A stretch of 12,821 nucleotides of DNA. It comes from Patescibacteria group bacterium UBA7522 (lineage in GTDB: Bacteria; Patescibacteriota; CPR2; UBA1875). The stretch covers positions 9,381 through 22,201 of the forward strand of contig DLNA01000027.1 in assembly GCA_002476865.1 (NCBI GenBank), read 5' to 3'. Shown here in pieces: positions 1-4,580 of the stretch (position 1 is its first letter; each line of letters begins with the position of its first letter). The position numbers and the translations under genes are program-made. Below the pieces are notes generated by a model, which saw only the letters and a program-made list of their open reading frames with translations, was not told the DNA's origin and made no database searches.

Positions 1-455
1 TTTGAGGTAACATCTTCGCCCACCAGACCATCTCCCCTCGTAGCGCCTTTTATCAAGATTCCGTTTTCGTAGGTTAGCATCACCGAAAGACCATCAATTT
101 TTAATTCACAAAAATAATCTAGTTTTGTTTTTTTTTCGAGTAATTTTAGTACCCTATTCTCCCAATCAATTAGCTCTTGTTCACTAAAAGCATCGCTCAG
201 GGAAAGCATTGGGTATTTATGATTAGTTTTGGCGAATTTTTTAGCCGGCTTACCACCTACTCTCTGGGTCGGAGAGTCATCTGTTTTAAGCTCTGGGTAT
301 TTGCTCTCTATCTTTTTTAGCTCTCTCACTAAAGAGTCGTAAACAGAATCTTCAACGCTCGGGTCATCTAAAACGTAGTACTCATAATCGTAGCGATTGA
401 TCATCTCCCTGAGCTTTTGAGTTCTATTTTTGATCTCTAAATTACTTGAATTCAT
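1..455 (-). CDS. ligA: NAD-dependent DNA ligase LigA, N-terminal part (3' end cut by window edge)
   Basis: The 151 visible codons match the start of NAD-dependent DNA ligase, which seals nicks in replication and repair using NAD+ as adenylate donor. The N-terminal Ia-type helical region is visible (YDYEYYVLDDPSVEDSVYD, then DSPTQRVGG and LSLSDAFSEQEL). It is followed by the adenylation motif ELKIDG, whose lysine takes the AMP, and by GATRGDGLVGEDVT at the window edge. The start is the ATG at 453-455: it gives the usual LigA N-terminus, and no upstream ATG fits. There is no Shine-Dalgarno sequence. An extended -10 box (TGT-TATAAT, 462-470) ends six bases before the ATG, so the mRNA is probably leaderless. 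The gene follows the deoC/LOG pair on the same strand after a 172-bp gap. Family assignment is firm; the OB, zinc-finger, HhH and BRCT parts lie outside the window. Confidence 0.97.
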   Translation of the reverse strand, partial: MNSSNLEIKNRTQKLREMINRYDYEYYVLDDPSVEDSVYDSLVRELKKIESKYPELKTDDSPTQRVGGKPAKKFAKTNHKYPMLSLSDAFSEQELIDWENRVLKLLEKKTKLDYFCELKIDGLSVMLTYENGILIKGATRGDGLVGEDVTS

Positions 456-461
456 GTAAAT

Positions 462-470
462 ATTATAACA
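462..470 (-). promoter_or_regulatory. Extended -10 promoter of ligA, apparently leaderless
   Basis: On the minus strand the sequence reads TGTTATAAT: a perfect -10 hexamer (462-467) with an upstream TG (469-470). No good -35 is present at 17 bp (TTCGCC). The -10 ends six bases before the ligA ATG, so the predicted start of transcription falls on or next to the initiator A. This is inferred from sequence only. Confidence 0.65.
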
Positions 471-627
471 AATAGGGTCATCCCAGGCGAACTCATAATT
501 TTACCTACCAGAACCTATTTTAAAACTCCACCAGGACAGCAGAATTATTGTTTTTGTCTTTAAGGGTTATCTGAATTAAAAAATGATAGGGAGAGTCCTC
601 ATTATTTTAAATTTAAAAATAAAAATA

Positions 628-1194
628 TTATTTTCTTTTTGTACCGTTAACTTTTGCTTTTTCTTTTTTAATTAGCTCTATTAGTTTTTCAACCAATTCT
701 CTTGGATCATCACTGTAGACAATCTTCCCCAGACCTCTTTTGGCGCTTCTAACAATCTCTTCGACCTTATCAGCCGTTCCCCCGGTCCCCGTTAAAACAC
801 CGATCGGCTTTCTATCTTCGAAGGCGATCGTGAACTCGTTTAACGTGCCCATTCGACCGCAAACAATAATAACGGCATCGGCACTCCTAGTGAGCATTAA
901 ATTTCGGCCAGAGTAGCCAAAACCGGTATAAACAATCATATCAAAATTATCGGTTGGGAGTTTGTATTTTTTAACGTGCTCTAACTCGGTGGCAGCTGGC
1001 GACATACCAATACTAAAACCTTTGGCTTTTTTGGTTCCAATAGTCGCCCAAAACGGTGCCCCCGTAGTAGCTCCAGTCACCAAAACACCACCTTGCCTCA
1101 CAATCTCTCTTCCAAGCTCAATTGTTTTTTCTTTTGCCCCAACGGCACAACAGTCCGTATTTGCCGCTCCCGAGACACAAATCTTATATTTCAT
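628..1194 (-). CDS. LOG-family / TIGR00725-like Rossmann-fold nucleotide-binding protein
   Basis: This 188-residue protein belongs to the SLOG/LOG superfamily, some members of which are cytokinin-activating or nucleoside 5'-monophosphate phosphoribohydrolases. Visible features are the first beta strand and turn (KICVSGAANTD), the VLVTGATTGAP turn at about 38-47, GRNLMLTRSADAVI at 97-109 (the conserved RN-x-x-x-x-SAD pattern), and the nucleotide-site motif CGRMGTLNEF at 112-121. Canonical LOG enzymes have PGGxGTxxE here; this protein keeps G, GT and E but has Arg-Met in the middle, so activity is uncertain. A lysine-rich tail ends the protein. The ATG at 1194 has an AAAGGG Shine-Dalgarno about six bases upstream and lies 17 bp after the deoC stop, so the two genes probably share a transcript. 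The substrate cannot be read from the sequence. Confidence 0.8.
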   Translation of the reverse strand: MKYKICVSGAANTDCCAVGAKEKTIELGREIVRQGGVLVTGATTGAPFWATIGTKKAKGFSIGMSPAATELEHVKKYKLPTDNFDMIVYTGFGYSGRNLMLTRSADAVIIVCGRMGTLNEFTIAFEDRKPIGVLTGTGGTADKVEEIVRSAKRGLGKIVYSDDPRELVEKLIELIKKEKAKVNGTKRK

Positions 1195-1211
1195 TTAAAC
1201 CCTTTCTAGCC

Positions 1212-1907
1212 CTATTCGTGGCTACCCGAGATATCTTTCTCTTTTTTAATATTTTTAACTCCAACGATTTCAATCCCAGAACTAGTGCCGATAACGTCCG
1301 CTCCGGCCTCGATCATCGCTTTAGCTGTTTTAAAATTATGGATTCCACCAGAGGCCTTAACCTTAACATCTTTACCGACCGCTCTTCGCATAAGTTTAAT
1401 ATCGTCTACGTTGGGTTTTCTGGGGCCATAACCTGTTGACGTTTTTACATAAGCAGCCCCCGCTTCTTTGGCTATCTTACAGGCCTTTCTTAGCTCAGAG
1501 TCAGTTAAAAAACCGATCTCCATAATTACCTTTAGACCAATCGGTTTTATGGCTTTTGCAATTCTTGAAATCTCTCTTTTAACATAATTCCAATCCTTTT
1601 CTTTTACTGCCCCAATGTTTATTACCATGTCAATTTCGCTTGCACCGTCCTTTGCGGCCTTTTCGGCCTCGAAAATTTTTGACTCAGTCGAGGCGGCTCC
1701 AAACGGAAAACCGATAACAGAGATTACGACACCATTTCGGCCCATTAATTTTCGAGCTAACTTTACCCTAGATGAAGTTACACAAACAGAGCGAAAACAA
1801 AATTTTTTCGCTTCTTTGCAAAGTTTTATAATATCCCTTTTGGTTGCATCGGGCTTTACAGAGGTGTGATCGATGCGCTCTCTGATTGTTTCTTTTGTTA
1901 GAATCAT
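1212..1907 (-). CDS. deoC: Deoxyribose-phosphate aldolase DeoC
   Basis: DeoC is a cytoplasmic class I aldolase that cleaves 2-deoxyribose 5-phosphate to glyceraldehyde 3-phosphate and acetaldehyde in deoxynucleoside breakdown. All key positions are present in the 231-residue product: IDHTSVKPDAT at 12-22, GFPFGA at 66-71, Asp93 in EIDMVINIG, the Schiff-base lysine Lys155 in VKTSTGYG, and the second lysine Lys184 in VKASGGI. The length is typical for the bacterial short form. The start chosen is the ATG at 1907: it gives the family-typical N-terminus and follows an AAGAAGGGG Shine-Dalgarno. A longer in-frame reading from 1931 would begin on a non-ATG codon overlapping the promoter and is not preferred. 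It leads the operon with the LOG gene and has its own extended -10 promoter directly after the mscL terminator. Confidence 0.97.
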   Translation of the reverse strand: MILTKETIRERIDHTSVKPDATKRDIIKLCKEAKKFCFRSVCVTSSRVKLARKLMGRNGVVISVIGFPFGAASTESKIFEAEKAAKDGASEIDMVINIGAVKEKDWNYVKREISRIAKAIKPIGLKVIMEIGFLTDSELRKACKIAKEAGAAYVKTSTGYGPRKPNVDDIKLMRRAVGKDVKVKASGGIHNFKTAKAMIEAGADVIGTSSGIEIVGVKNIKKEKDISGSHE

Positions 1908-1918
1908 TTTTCCCCTTC

Positions 1919-1941
1919 TTATAATTGCCAATCAATTATAA
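1919..1941. repeat. Perfect 9-bp inverted repeat over the deoC promoter
   Basis: TTATAATTG (1919-1927) and CAATTATAA (1933-1941) are perfect reverse complements separated by five bases. The right arm contains the -10 hexamer of the deoC promoter; the left arm lies in the 5' leader just before the Shine-Dalgarno. It could be an operator, a hairpin in the leader, or a chance product of AT-rich promoter sequence. No regulator gene is adjacent to support an operator role. Confidence 0.45.
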
Positions 1942-1943
1942 CA
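1935..1943 (-). promoter_or_regulatory. Extended -10 promoter of deoC-LOG operon
   Basis: The minus strand reads TGTTATAAT: a perfect -10 (1935-1940) with upstream TG (1942-1943). The -35 region falls inside the terminator hairpin of the preceding mscL gene and is poor (TCGGCT at 17 bp). The predicted leader is about 20 nt and contains the deoC Shine-Dalgarno. Confidence 0.6.
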
Positions 1944-1972
1944 AAAAAGAATCGCTAAGCCGACTCTTTTTT
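1943..1972 (-). terminator. Intrinsic terminator of lemA-mscL
   Basis: On the minus strand AAGAGTCG and CGATTCTT form an 8-bp stem with one G-T wobble around the six-base loop GCTTAG, followed by a T run. Flanking A and T tracts on both sides could lengthen the stem and let it work in both directions. It sits 11 bp after the mscL stop codon. Confidence 0.75.
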
Positions 1973-1982
1973 TTGAAATCTT

Positions 1983-2291
1983 TTATTTTTTTTCTTTTTT
2001 CTTGTCCAGCTTTTCAAGGCCAAGAACTTTAACACCATAATAAACAACTAAAGCAATAATCACAAAATCTATCAAAACGCTCAAGAAATCACCGTAAAGA
2101 ATTCTAACTTCACCTATCTCTAGAGCCGCGTCTTTAAGACCATCAGCCGCCCCCAAAACAACGCTCAAAATCGGATTAACAATGTCAGTTACCAAAGCCG
2201 AAACAACTTTACTAACTGCCCCACCCAAAAGAAATCCGACCGCCAGACCAATAACCCCCTGCTCTCTAACAAAATTTAAAAAACCTTTCAT
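1983..2291 (-). CDS. mscL: Large-conductance mechanosensitive channel MscL
   Basis: MscL forms a homopentameric membrane channel that opens under high membrane tension and releases solutes during hypo-osmotic shock. The 102-residue protein has the family layout: an amphipathic N-terminal helix (MKGFLNFVREQGVIGLAVGF), pore-lining TM1 at about 14-40 with small-residue packing (GLAVGFLLGGAVSKVVSALV) and the following TDIVNPIL motif, a short external loop, TM2 at about 68-90 (DFLSVLIDFVIIALVVYYGV), and a charged cytoplasmic tail (LDKKKEKK). It is shorter than the E. coli protein of 136 residues, mainly in the loop and C-terminal bundle. The ATG has an AAAGGAG Shine-Dalgarno six bases upstream. 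It follows lemA by 57 bp and is closed by a terminator, suggesting a two-gene envelope operon. Confidence 0.95.
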   Translation of the reverse strand: MKGFLNFVREQGVIGLAVGFLLGGAVSKVVSALVTDIVNPILSVVLGAADGLKDAALEIGEVRILYGDFLSVLIDFVIIALVVYYGVKVLGLEKLDKKKEKK

Positions 2292-2348
2292 ACCAAACTC
2301 CTTTTAACTACCAACAAAATATGTTCCAAGGACCTCTTTTGCTTTTTA

Positions 2349-2903
2349 TTAAAATTCAACTTTAACGTTCTCTTTTTCACCCTCTTCGGCTTGGAAAAAA
2401 TCGTACTTCCCAAATCCGAGCATTTTAGCAAAAAGATTATTTGGAAAGACCTGAATTTTATTGTTAAATTCGCGAACATTACCATTGTAATAGCGACGAG
2501 ATTTTTGTATATTCTCCTCTACTTCAGAGAGCTGTTTCTGAAGATCCAAAAAATTTGTGTTTGACTTTAGCTCTGGATAATTTTCGGCAACTGCAAAGAG
2601 TGATTTAAGAGTTTCTGTTAACATATTCTCGGCCTTTGATTCGGCGGCCGGCCCCTCGGCCTTCATTGCTTCCGCTCTTGCTTTTGTAACCTCGGTAAAT
2701 ACTGATTTCTCTTGTTTGGCATAGCCCTTTACTGCTTCAACCAAGTTAGGAACTAAGTCATAACGTCTTTTTAGTTGAACGTCTATGTCGCTCCATGCTT
2801 CATCAGCTTTATTTCTGAGTCGAATCAAACCGTTATAAAGAACTACAAAAAAACCACCCACAAAAACAATCGCTCCTAAAATAACTATCAATGCTGTGTT
2901 CAT
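2349..2903 (-). CDS. lemA: LemA family membrane protein
   Basis: The protein is a LemA homologue of 184 residues, a widely conserved single-pass membrane protein of unresolved function; the name comes from a Listeria antigen. A single TM segment occupies about residues 4-24 (ALIVILGAIVFVGGFFVVLY). The diagnostic stretch follows: NGLIRLRNKADEAWSDIDVQ and then RRYDLVPNLVEAVKGYAKQE. The rest is a predicted helical bundle with the conserved Y-P-L-K-N-F-L pattern (ENYPELKSNTNFLDLQKQL) and an ENIQKSRRYYNGNVREFN segment, ending in an acidic tail. The start has a strong AAAGGAGG Shine-Dalgarno about six bases upstream. mscL follows on the same strand. Confidence 0.95.
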   Translation of the reverse strand: MNTALIVILGAIVFVGGFFVVLYNGLIRLRNKADEAWSDIDVQLKRRYDLVPNLVEAVKGYAKQEKSVFTEVTKARAEAMKAEGPAAESKAENMLTETLKSLFAVAENYPELKSNTNFLDLQKQLSEVEENIQKSRRYYNGNVREFNNKIQVFPNNLFAKMLGFGKYDFFQAEEGEKENVKVEF

Positions 2904-2982
2904 CTTCCTCCTTTGTGCTCAGGCCATTGCCCCAAGCAAAGCCGCCAAAAAAAGACGGATTAAATAATTAATATCTTTTCAT

Positions 2983-2988
2983 ATTGTA
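2983..2988 (-). promoter_or_regulatory. Candidate -10 of the lemA-mscL promoter
   Basis: The minus strand reads TACAAT inside TGTGATATACAATATG, in the 111-bp gap between the LysM gene and lemA. It would give a leader of about 70 nt that ends with the strong lemA Shine-Dalgarno. No convincing -35 or correctly spaced TG is visible, so this is tentative. Confidence 0.35.
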
Positions 2989-3014
2989 TATCACACAAAA
3001 AATTTTAATAGCTA

Positions 3015-3566
3015 TTATTTATTTGGGATTTTTAGTTTTTGACCTATGTGCAGAACCGAATCGATCGAAATACTATTATATTTTGCCAATTCAACCGATG
3101 TCATATCATGATTATTAGCAATACCAGAAAGAGTATCCCCTTCTTTTACCACATATGTAGTGTATGTTTTTTCTGTTTCTAAGTTTTCTGTAGCAGTAGG
3201 TTTTTCAACTTCGACACTGTCATCGGGGGCAATTTGATCTTCGATTTGATTTACGGCAGGAGGTGTCTGAATCTTCTCCTCTATCTTTTTTGGTTCTTCT
3301 TTTTTATTCTGATCTCGATAATACCAAGTCGCAAATCCTACAGCCCCACCAATCATCAAAAAGAACAATATGGGGGCCAAGATTCTGGCCAATCTACCTT
3401 TTTTGGCTTCTTTTGTAACTTCTTTTTTAAAATCATCCGGATCGCCAAGAATCTCAGATGTCAAGATGTCGTCTTCTGTTTCTTCAATAACAATCGCTTT
3501 TTTATCTTTGGATTCCGTCCTTTTATTTTTATTGATTTCGAGTTTTTCTTTTTTGGCTTTAGTCAT
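3015..3566 (-). CDS. Single-pass membrane protein with C-terminal LysM domain
   Basis: This 183-residue protein is predicted to sit in the cytoplasmic membrane with its LysM domain outside, probably binding peptidoglycan or a related N-acetylglucosamine polymer. The order is a highly charged cytoplasmic N-terminus (about 1-58), a TM segment at about 60-82 (LARILAPILFFLMIGGAVGF), an acidic and proline-containing linker (about 84-134), and one LysM domain at about 136-182, including YVVKEGDTLSGIANNHDM and the closing IGQKLKIPNK. No catalytic domain is attached. The ATG at 3566 is preferred over an upstream in-frame ATG at 3593: it has a GGGGG ribosome-binding stretch five bases upstream and lies properly downstream of a good promoter (-35 TTGCGG, -10 TATAAT). 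Possible roles are cell-wall tethering or morphogenesis, but the partner is unknown. Confidence 0.88.
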   Translation of the reverse strand: MTKAKKEKLEINKNKRTESKDKKAIVIEETEDDILTSEILGDPDDFKKEVTKEAKKGRLARILAPILFFLMIGGAVGFATWYYRDQNKKEEPKKIEEKIQTPPAVNQIEDQIAPDDSVEVEKPTATENLETEKTYTTYVVKEGDTLSGIANNHDMTSVELAKYNSISIDSVLHIGQKLKIPNK

Positions 3567-3596
3567 TTTTCCCCCAATAATATTTATGCACAATCA

Positions 3597-3625
3597 ATTA
3601 TACATCGATAAAAAAATAGCCGCAA
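3597..3625 (-). promoter_or_regulatory. Sigma-70-type promoter of the LysM gene
   Basis: On the minus strand TTGCGG (3620-3625) and TATAAT (3597-3602) are 17 bp apart. The predicted leader is about 24 nt and contains the G-rich ribosome-binding site. The -35 lies in the stem of the tRNA-cluster terminator. Confidence 0.65.
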
Positions 3626-3638
3626 GGTAACAGCTATT
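3610..3638 (-). terminator. Intrinsic terminator of the tRNA cluster
   Basis: On the minus strand AATAGCTG and CGGCTATT form an 8-bp stem (one T-G pair) around the loop TTACCTTG, followed immediately by a T run. It lies about 70 bp after the last tRNA, Leu(TAA). Confidence 0.75.
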
Positions 3639-3705
3639 AAATTTCTACAATTCACAATAAATAGGTAACGGATTTATGGCTAATTTTAAATTAAGATTAT
3701 TTTAT

Positions 3706-3794
3706 TGGTGGGCGAGGAGGGACTTGAACCCTCAAGGTGTATTACCACCAGCGGATTTTAAGTCCGCCGCGTATACCAATTCCGCCACTCGCCC
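3706..3794 (-). tRNA. tRNA-Leu (anticodon TAA)
   Basis: The minus strand folds into a class II tRNA: acceptor GGGCGAG with CTCGCCC, anticodon stem GCGGA/TCCGC around loop CTTAAAA (anticodon TAA), a long variable arm as expected for leucine, T arm GAGGG-TTCAAGT-CCCTC, discriminator A, and an encoded CCA (3706-3708). It is the last tRNA of the cluster in transcription order. Confidence 0.97.
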
Positions 3795-3808
3795 ATTAAG
3801 ATTTTAGA

Positions 3809-3882
3809 TGGAGGCCTGAGCCGGAATTGAACCGGCGTACGCGGTTTTGCAGACCGCTGCGTAACCACTCCGCCATCAGGCC
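3809..3882 (-). tRNA. tRNA-Cys (anticodon GCA)
   Basis: The acceptor is GGCCTGA with TCAGGCC; the anticodon stem GCGGT/ACCGC encloses CTGCAAA (anticodon GCA). The T arm is GCCGG-TTCAATT-CCGGC. The discriminator base is U, the known cysteine identity element. CCA is encoded at 3809-3811. Confidence 0.97.
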
Positions 3883-3920
3883 CTATGTGGATCTGTTTTA
3901 TATTAATCTTTTTAAAACAC

Positions 3921-3997
3921 TGGAGCGAGAGACGGGATTCGAACCCGCGACCTCAACCTTGGCAAGGTTGCGCTCTAGCCAACTGAGCTACTCTCGC
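3921..3997 (-). tRNA. tRNA-Gly (anticodon GCC)
   Basis: The acceptor is GCGAGAG with CTCTCGC; the anticodon stem CAACC/GGTTG encloses TTGCCAA (anticodon GCC). The T arm is GCGGG-TTCGAAT-CCCGT (its last pair is a G-T), the discriminator is U, and CCA is encoded. An 11-bp stretch of its 5' half (TGAGCTACTCT on the plus strand, 3985-3995) recurs in the adjacent spacer at 4045-4055. Confidence 0.97.
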
Positions 3998-4187
3998 ATT
4001 TATTCTCTATCCTCAGCCAGAGGATGATCCGCCTTTGACGAAAATGAGCTACTCTTGTTCTTCGGAATCAGCTATCAGGTTTGACTTGGCTTGTCATAAC
4101 CTATCCATGCTTCGCTAAAGCTAGGTAGTACAAACTACGCTTTTTACTAATGGCTTGCCAAACGAAGCCTACATAGTAAGCGTAGTT
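3998..4187. other. 190-bp spacer inside the tRNA cluster, rich in inverted repeats
   Basis: No ORF or complete tRNA is visible, yet this gap is several times longer than the other gaps in the cluster. It holds ATCCTC-agcca-GAGGAT (4009-4025), an 11-bp copy of part of tRNA-Gly (4045-4055), GCTT-cgcta-AAGC near 4110, GTAGT-acaa-ACTAC (4125-4138), GGCTT-gccaaacg-AAGCC, and an enclosing 11-bp inverted repeat ending on the tRNA-Val CCA. It may be a palindromic repeat element, a relic of tRNA-associated recombination, or a processed structured RNA. Confidence 0.6.
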
Positions 4188-4189
4188 TG
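4131..4189. repeat. Inverted repeat abutting the 3' end of tRNA-Val
   Basis: CAAACTACGCT (4131-4141) and AGCGTAGTTTG (4179-4189) are perfect 11-bp complements; pairing extends by TACTA/TAGTA after a three-base bulge. On the transcribed strand the hairpin begins within the CCA end of tRNA-Val. No T run follows, so it does not look like an intrinsic terminator; it may influence 3' processing. Confidence 0.7.
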
Positions 4190-4264
4190 GTGGGCGCTGA
4201 GGGATTCGAACCCCCGACCCTCTCGGTGTAAACGAGATGCTCTAGCCAGCTGAGCTAAGCGCCC
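4188..4264 (-). tRNA. tRNA-Val (anticodon TAC)
   Basis: The acceptor is GGGCGCT with AGCGCCC; the anticodon stem TCTCG/CGAGA encloses TTTACAC (anticodon TAC). The T arm is CGGGG-TTCGAAT-CCCTC with one G-T and one mismatched-looking pair near the end, the discriminator is A, and CCA is encoded at 4188-4190. Confidence 0.96.
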
Positions 4265-4303
4265 CAATTTTTTAAAGTACCAAATCATAAACCCAAAAAG
4301 TGT

Positions 4304-4379
4304 TGGTGGCGAGACCCGGATTTGAACCGGGGACGCAAGGATTTTCAGTCCTTCGCTCTACCAACTGAGCTATCTCGCC
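4304..4379 (-). tRNA. tRNA-Phe (anticodon GAA)
   Basis: The acceptor is GGCGAGA with TCTCGCC; the anticodon stem AAGGA/TCCTT encloses CTGAAAA (anticodon GAA). The T arm is CCCGG-TTCAAAT-CCGGG, the discriminator is A, and CCA is encoded. It starts nine bases from tRNA-Leu(GAG). Confidence 0.97.
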
Positions 4380-4388
4380 AAAAAAATA

Positions 4389-4476
4389 TGGTGCCGCGGA
4401 GAAGACTCGAACTTCCACGACCTAAGCGGTCACAAGCCCCTCAAGCTTGCGCGTCTACCAGTTCCGCCACCGCGGC
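4389..4476 (-). tRNA. tRNA-Leu (anticodon GAG)
   Basis: This is a class II tRNA with acceptor GCCGCGG/CCGCGGC, an anticodon stem CAAGC/GCTTG enclosing TTGAGGG (anticodon GAG), a long variable arm, discriminator A and encoded CCA. It is first in the cluster in transcription order, about 65 nt after the predicted transcription start. Confidence 0.97.
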
Positions 4477-4547
4477 TTAATTTAGCGGAACAAGGTTAAC
4501 ATCCGCCAATAATTCTTATTTTAAAATACTCTAATAGTGCAAGGCAA

Positions 4548-4576
4548 ATAATAGCTTAAAAACAGCTCCTAGTCAA
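4548..4576 (-). promoter_or_regulatory. Promoter of the tRNA cluster
   Basis: On the minus strand TTGACT (4571-4576) and TATTAT (4548-4553) are 17 bp apart, each one mismatch from consensus. This is the best bipartite promoter in the window. The -35 begins only four bases after the stop codon of the preceding solute-binding protein gene. Confidence 0.75.
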
Positions 4577-4580
4577 TCCG

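Noticed and set aside
470..520. Long-range AAATAGG/CCTATTT pairing before ligA as a terminator for the deoC-LOG operon
   Set aside because: The stem is seven AT-rich pairs around a loop of more than 30 bases and has no proper T run; too weak to call.
520..606. Open frame of about 29 codons on the minus strand between the LOG gene and ligA (reads DSPYHFLIQITLKDKNNNSA...)
   Set aside because: It looks protein-like but has no start codon or ribosome-binding site and is bounded by stops. It is too short to claim as a gene remnant without a homology search.
3234..3630. Plus-strand ORFs of 86-125 codons opposite the LysM gene
   Set aside because: They are Phe/Ile-rich mirror images of the lysine-rich LysM N-terminus and have no ribosome-binding site.
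3827..4027. Plus-strand ORF of 66 codons over the tRNA-Cys and tRNA-Gly genes
   Set aside because: It is the known artefact of translating tRNA genes antisense (ETGFEPATSTLARLRS-type peptide), not a protein.
3706..4476. tRNA cluster as an integration hotspot carrying an integrative element
   Set aside because: No integrase, no att-like direct repeat longer than 11 bp and no cargo genes; only the short spacer anomaly remains.
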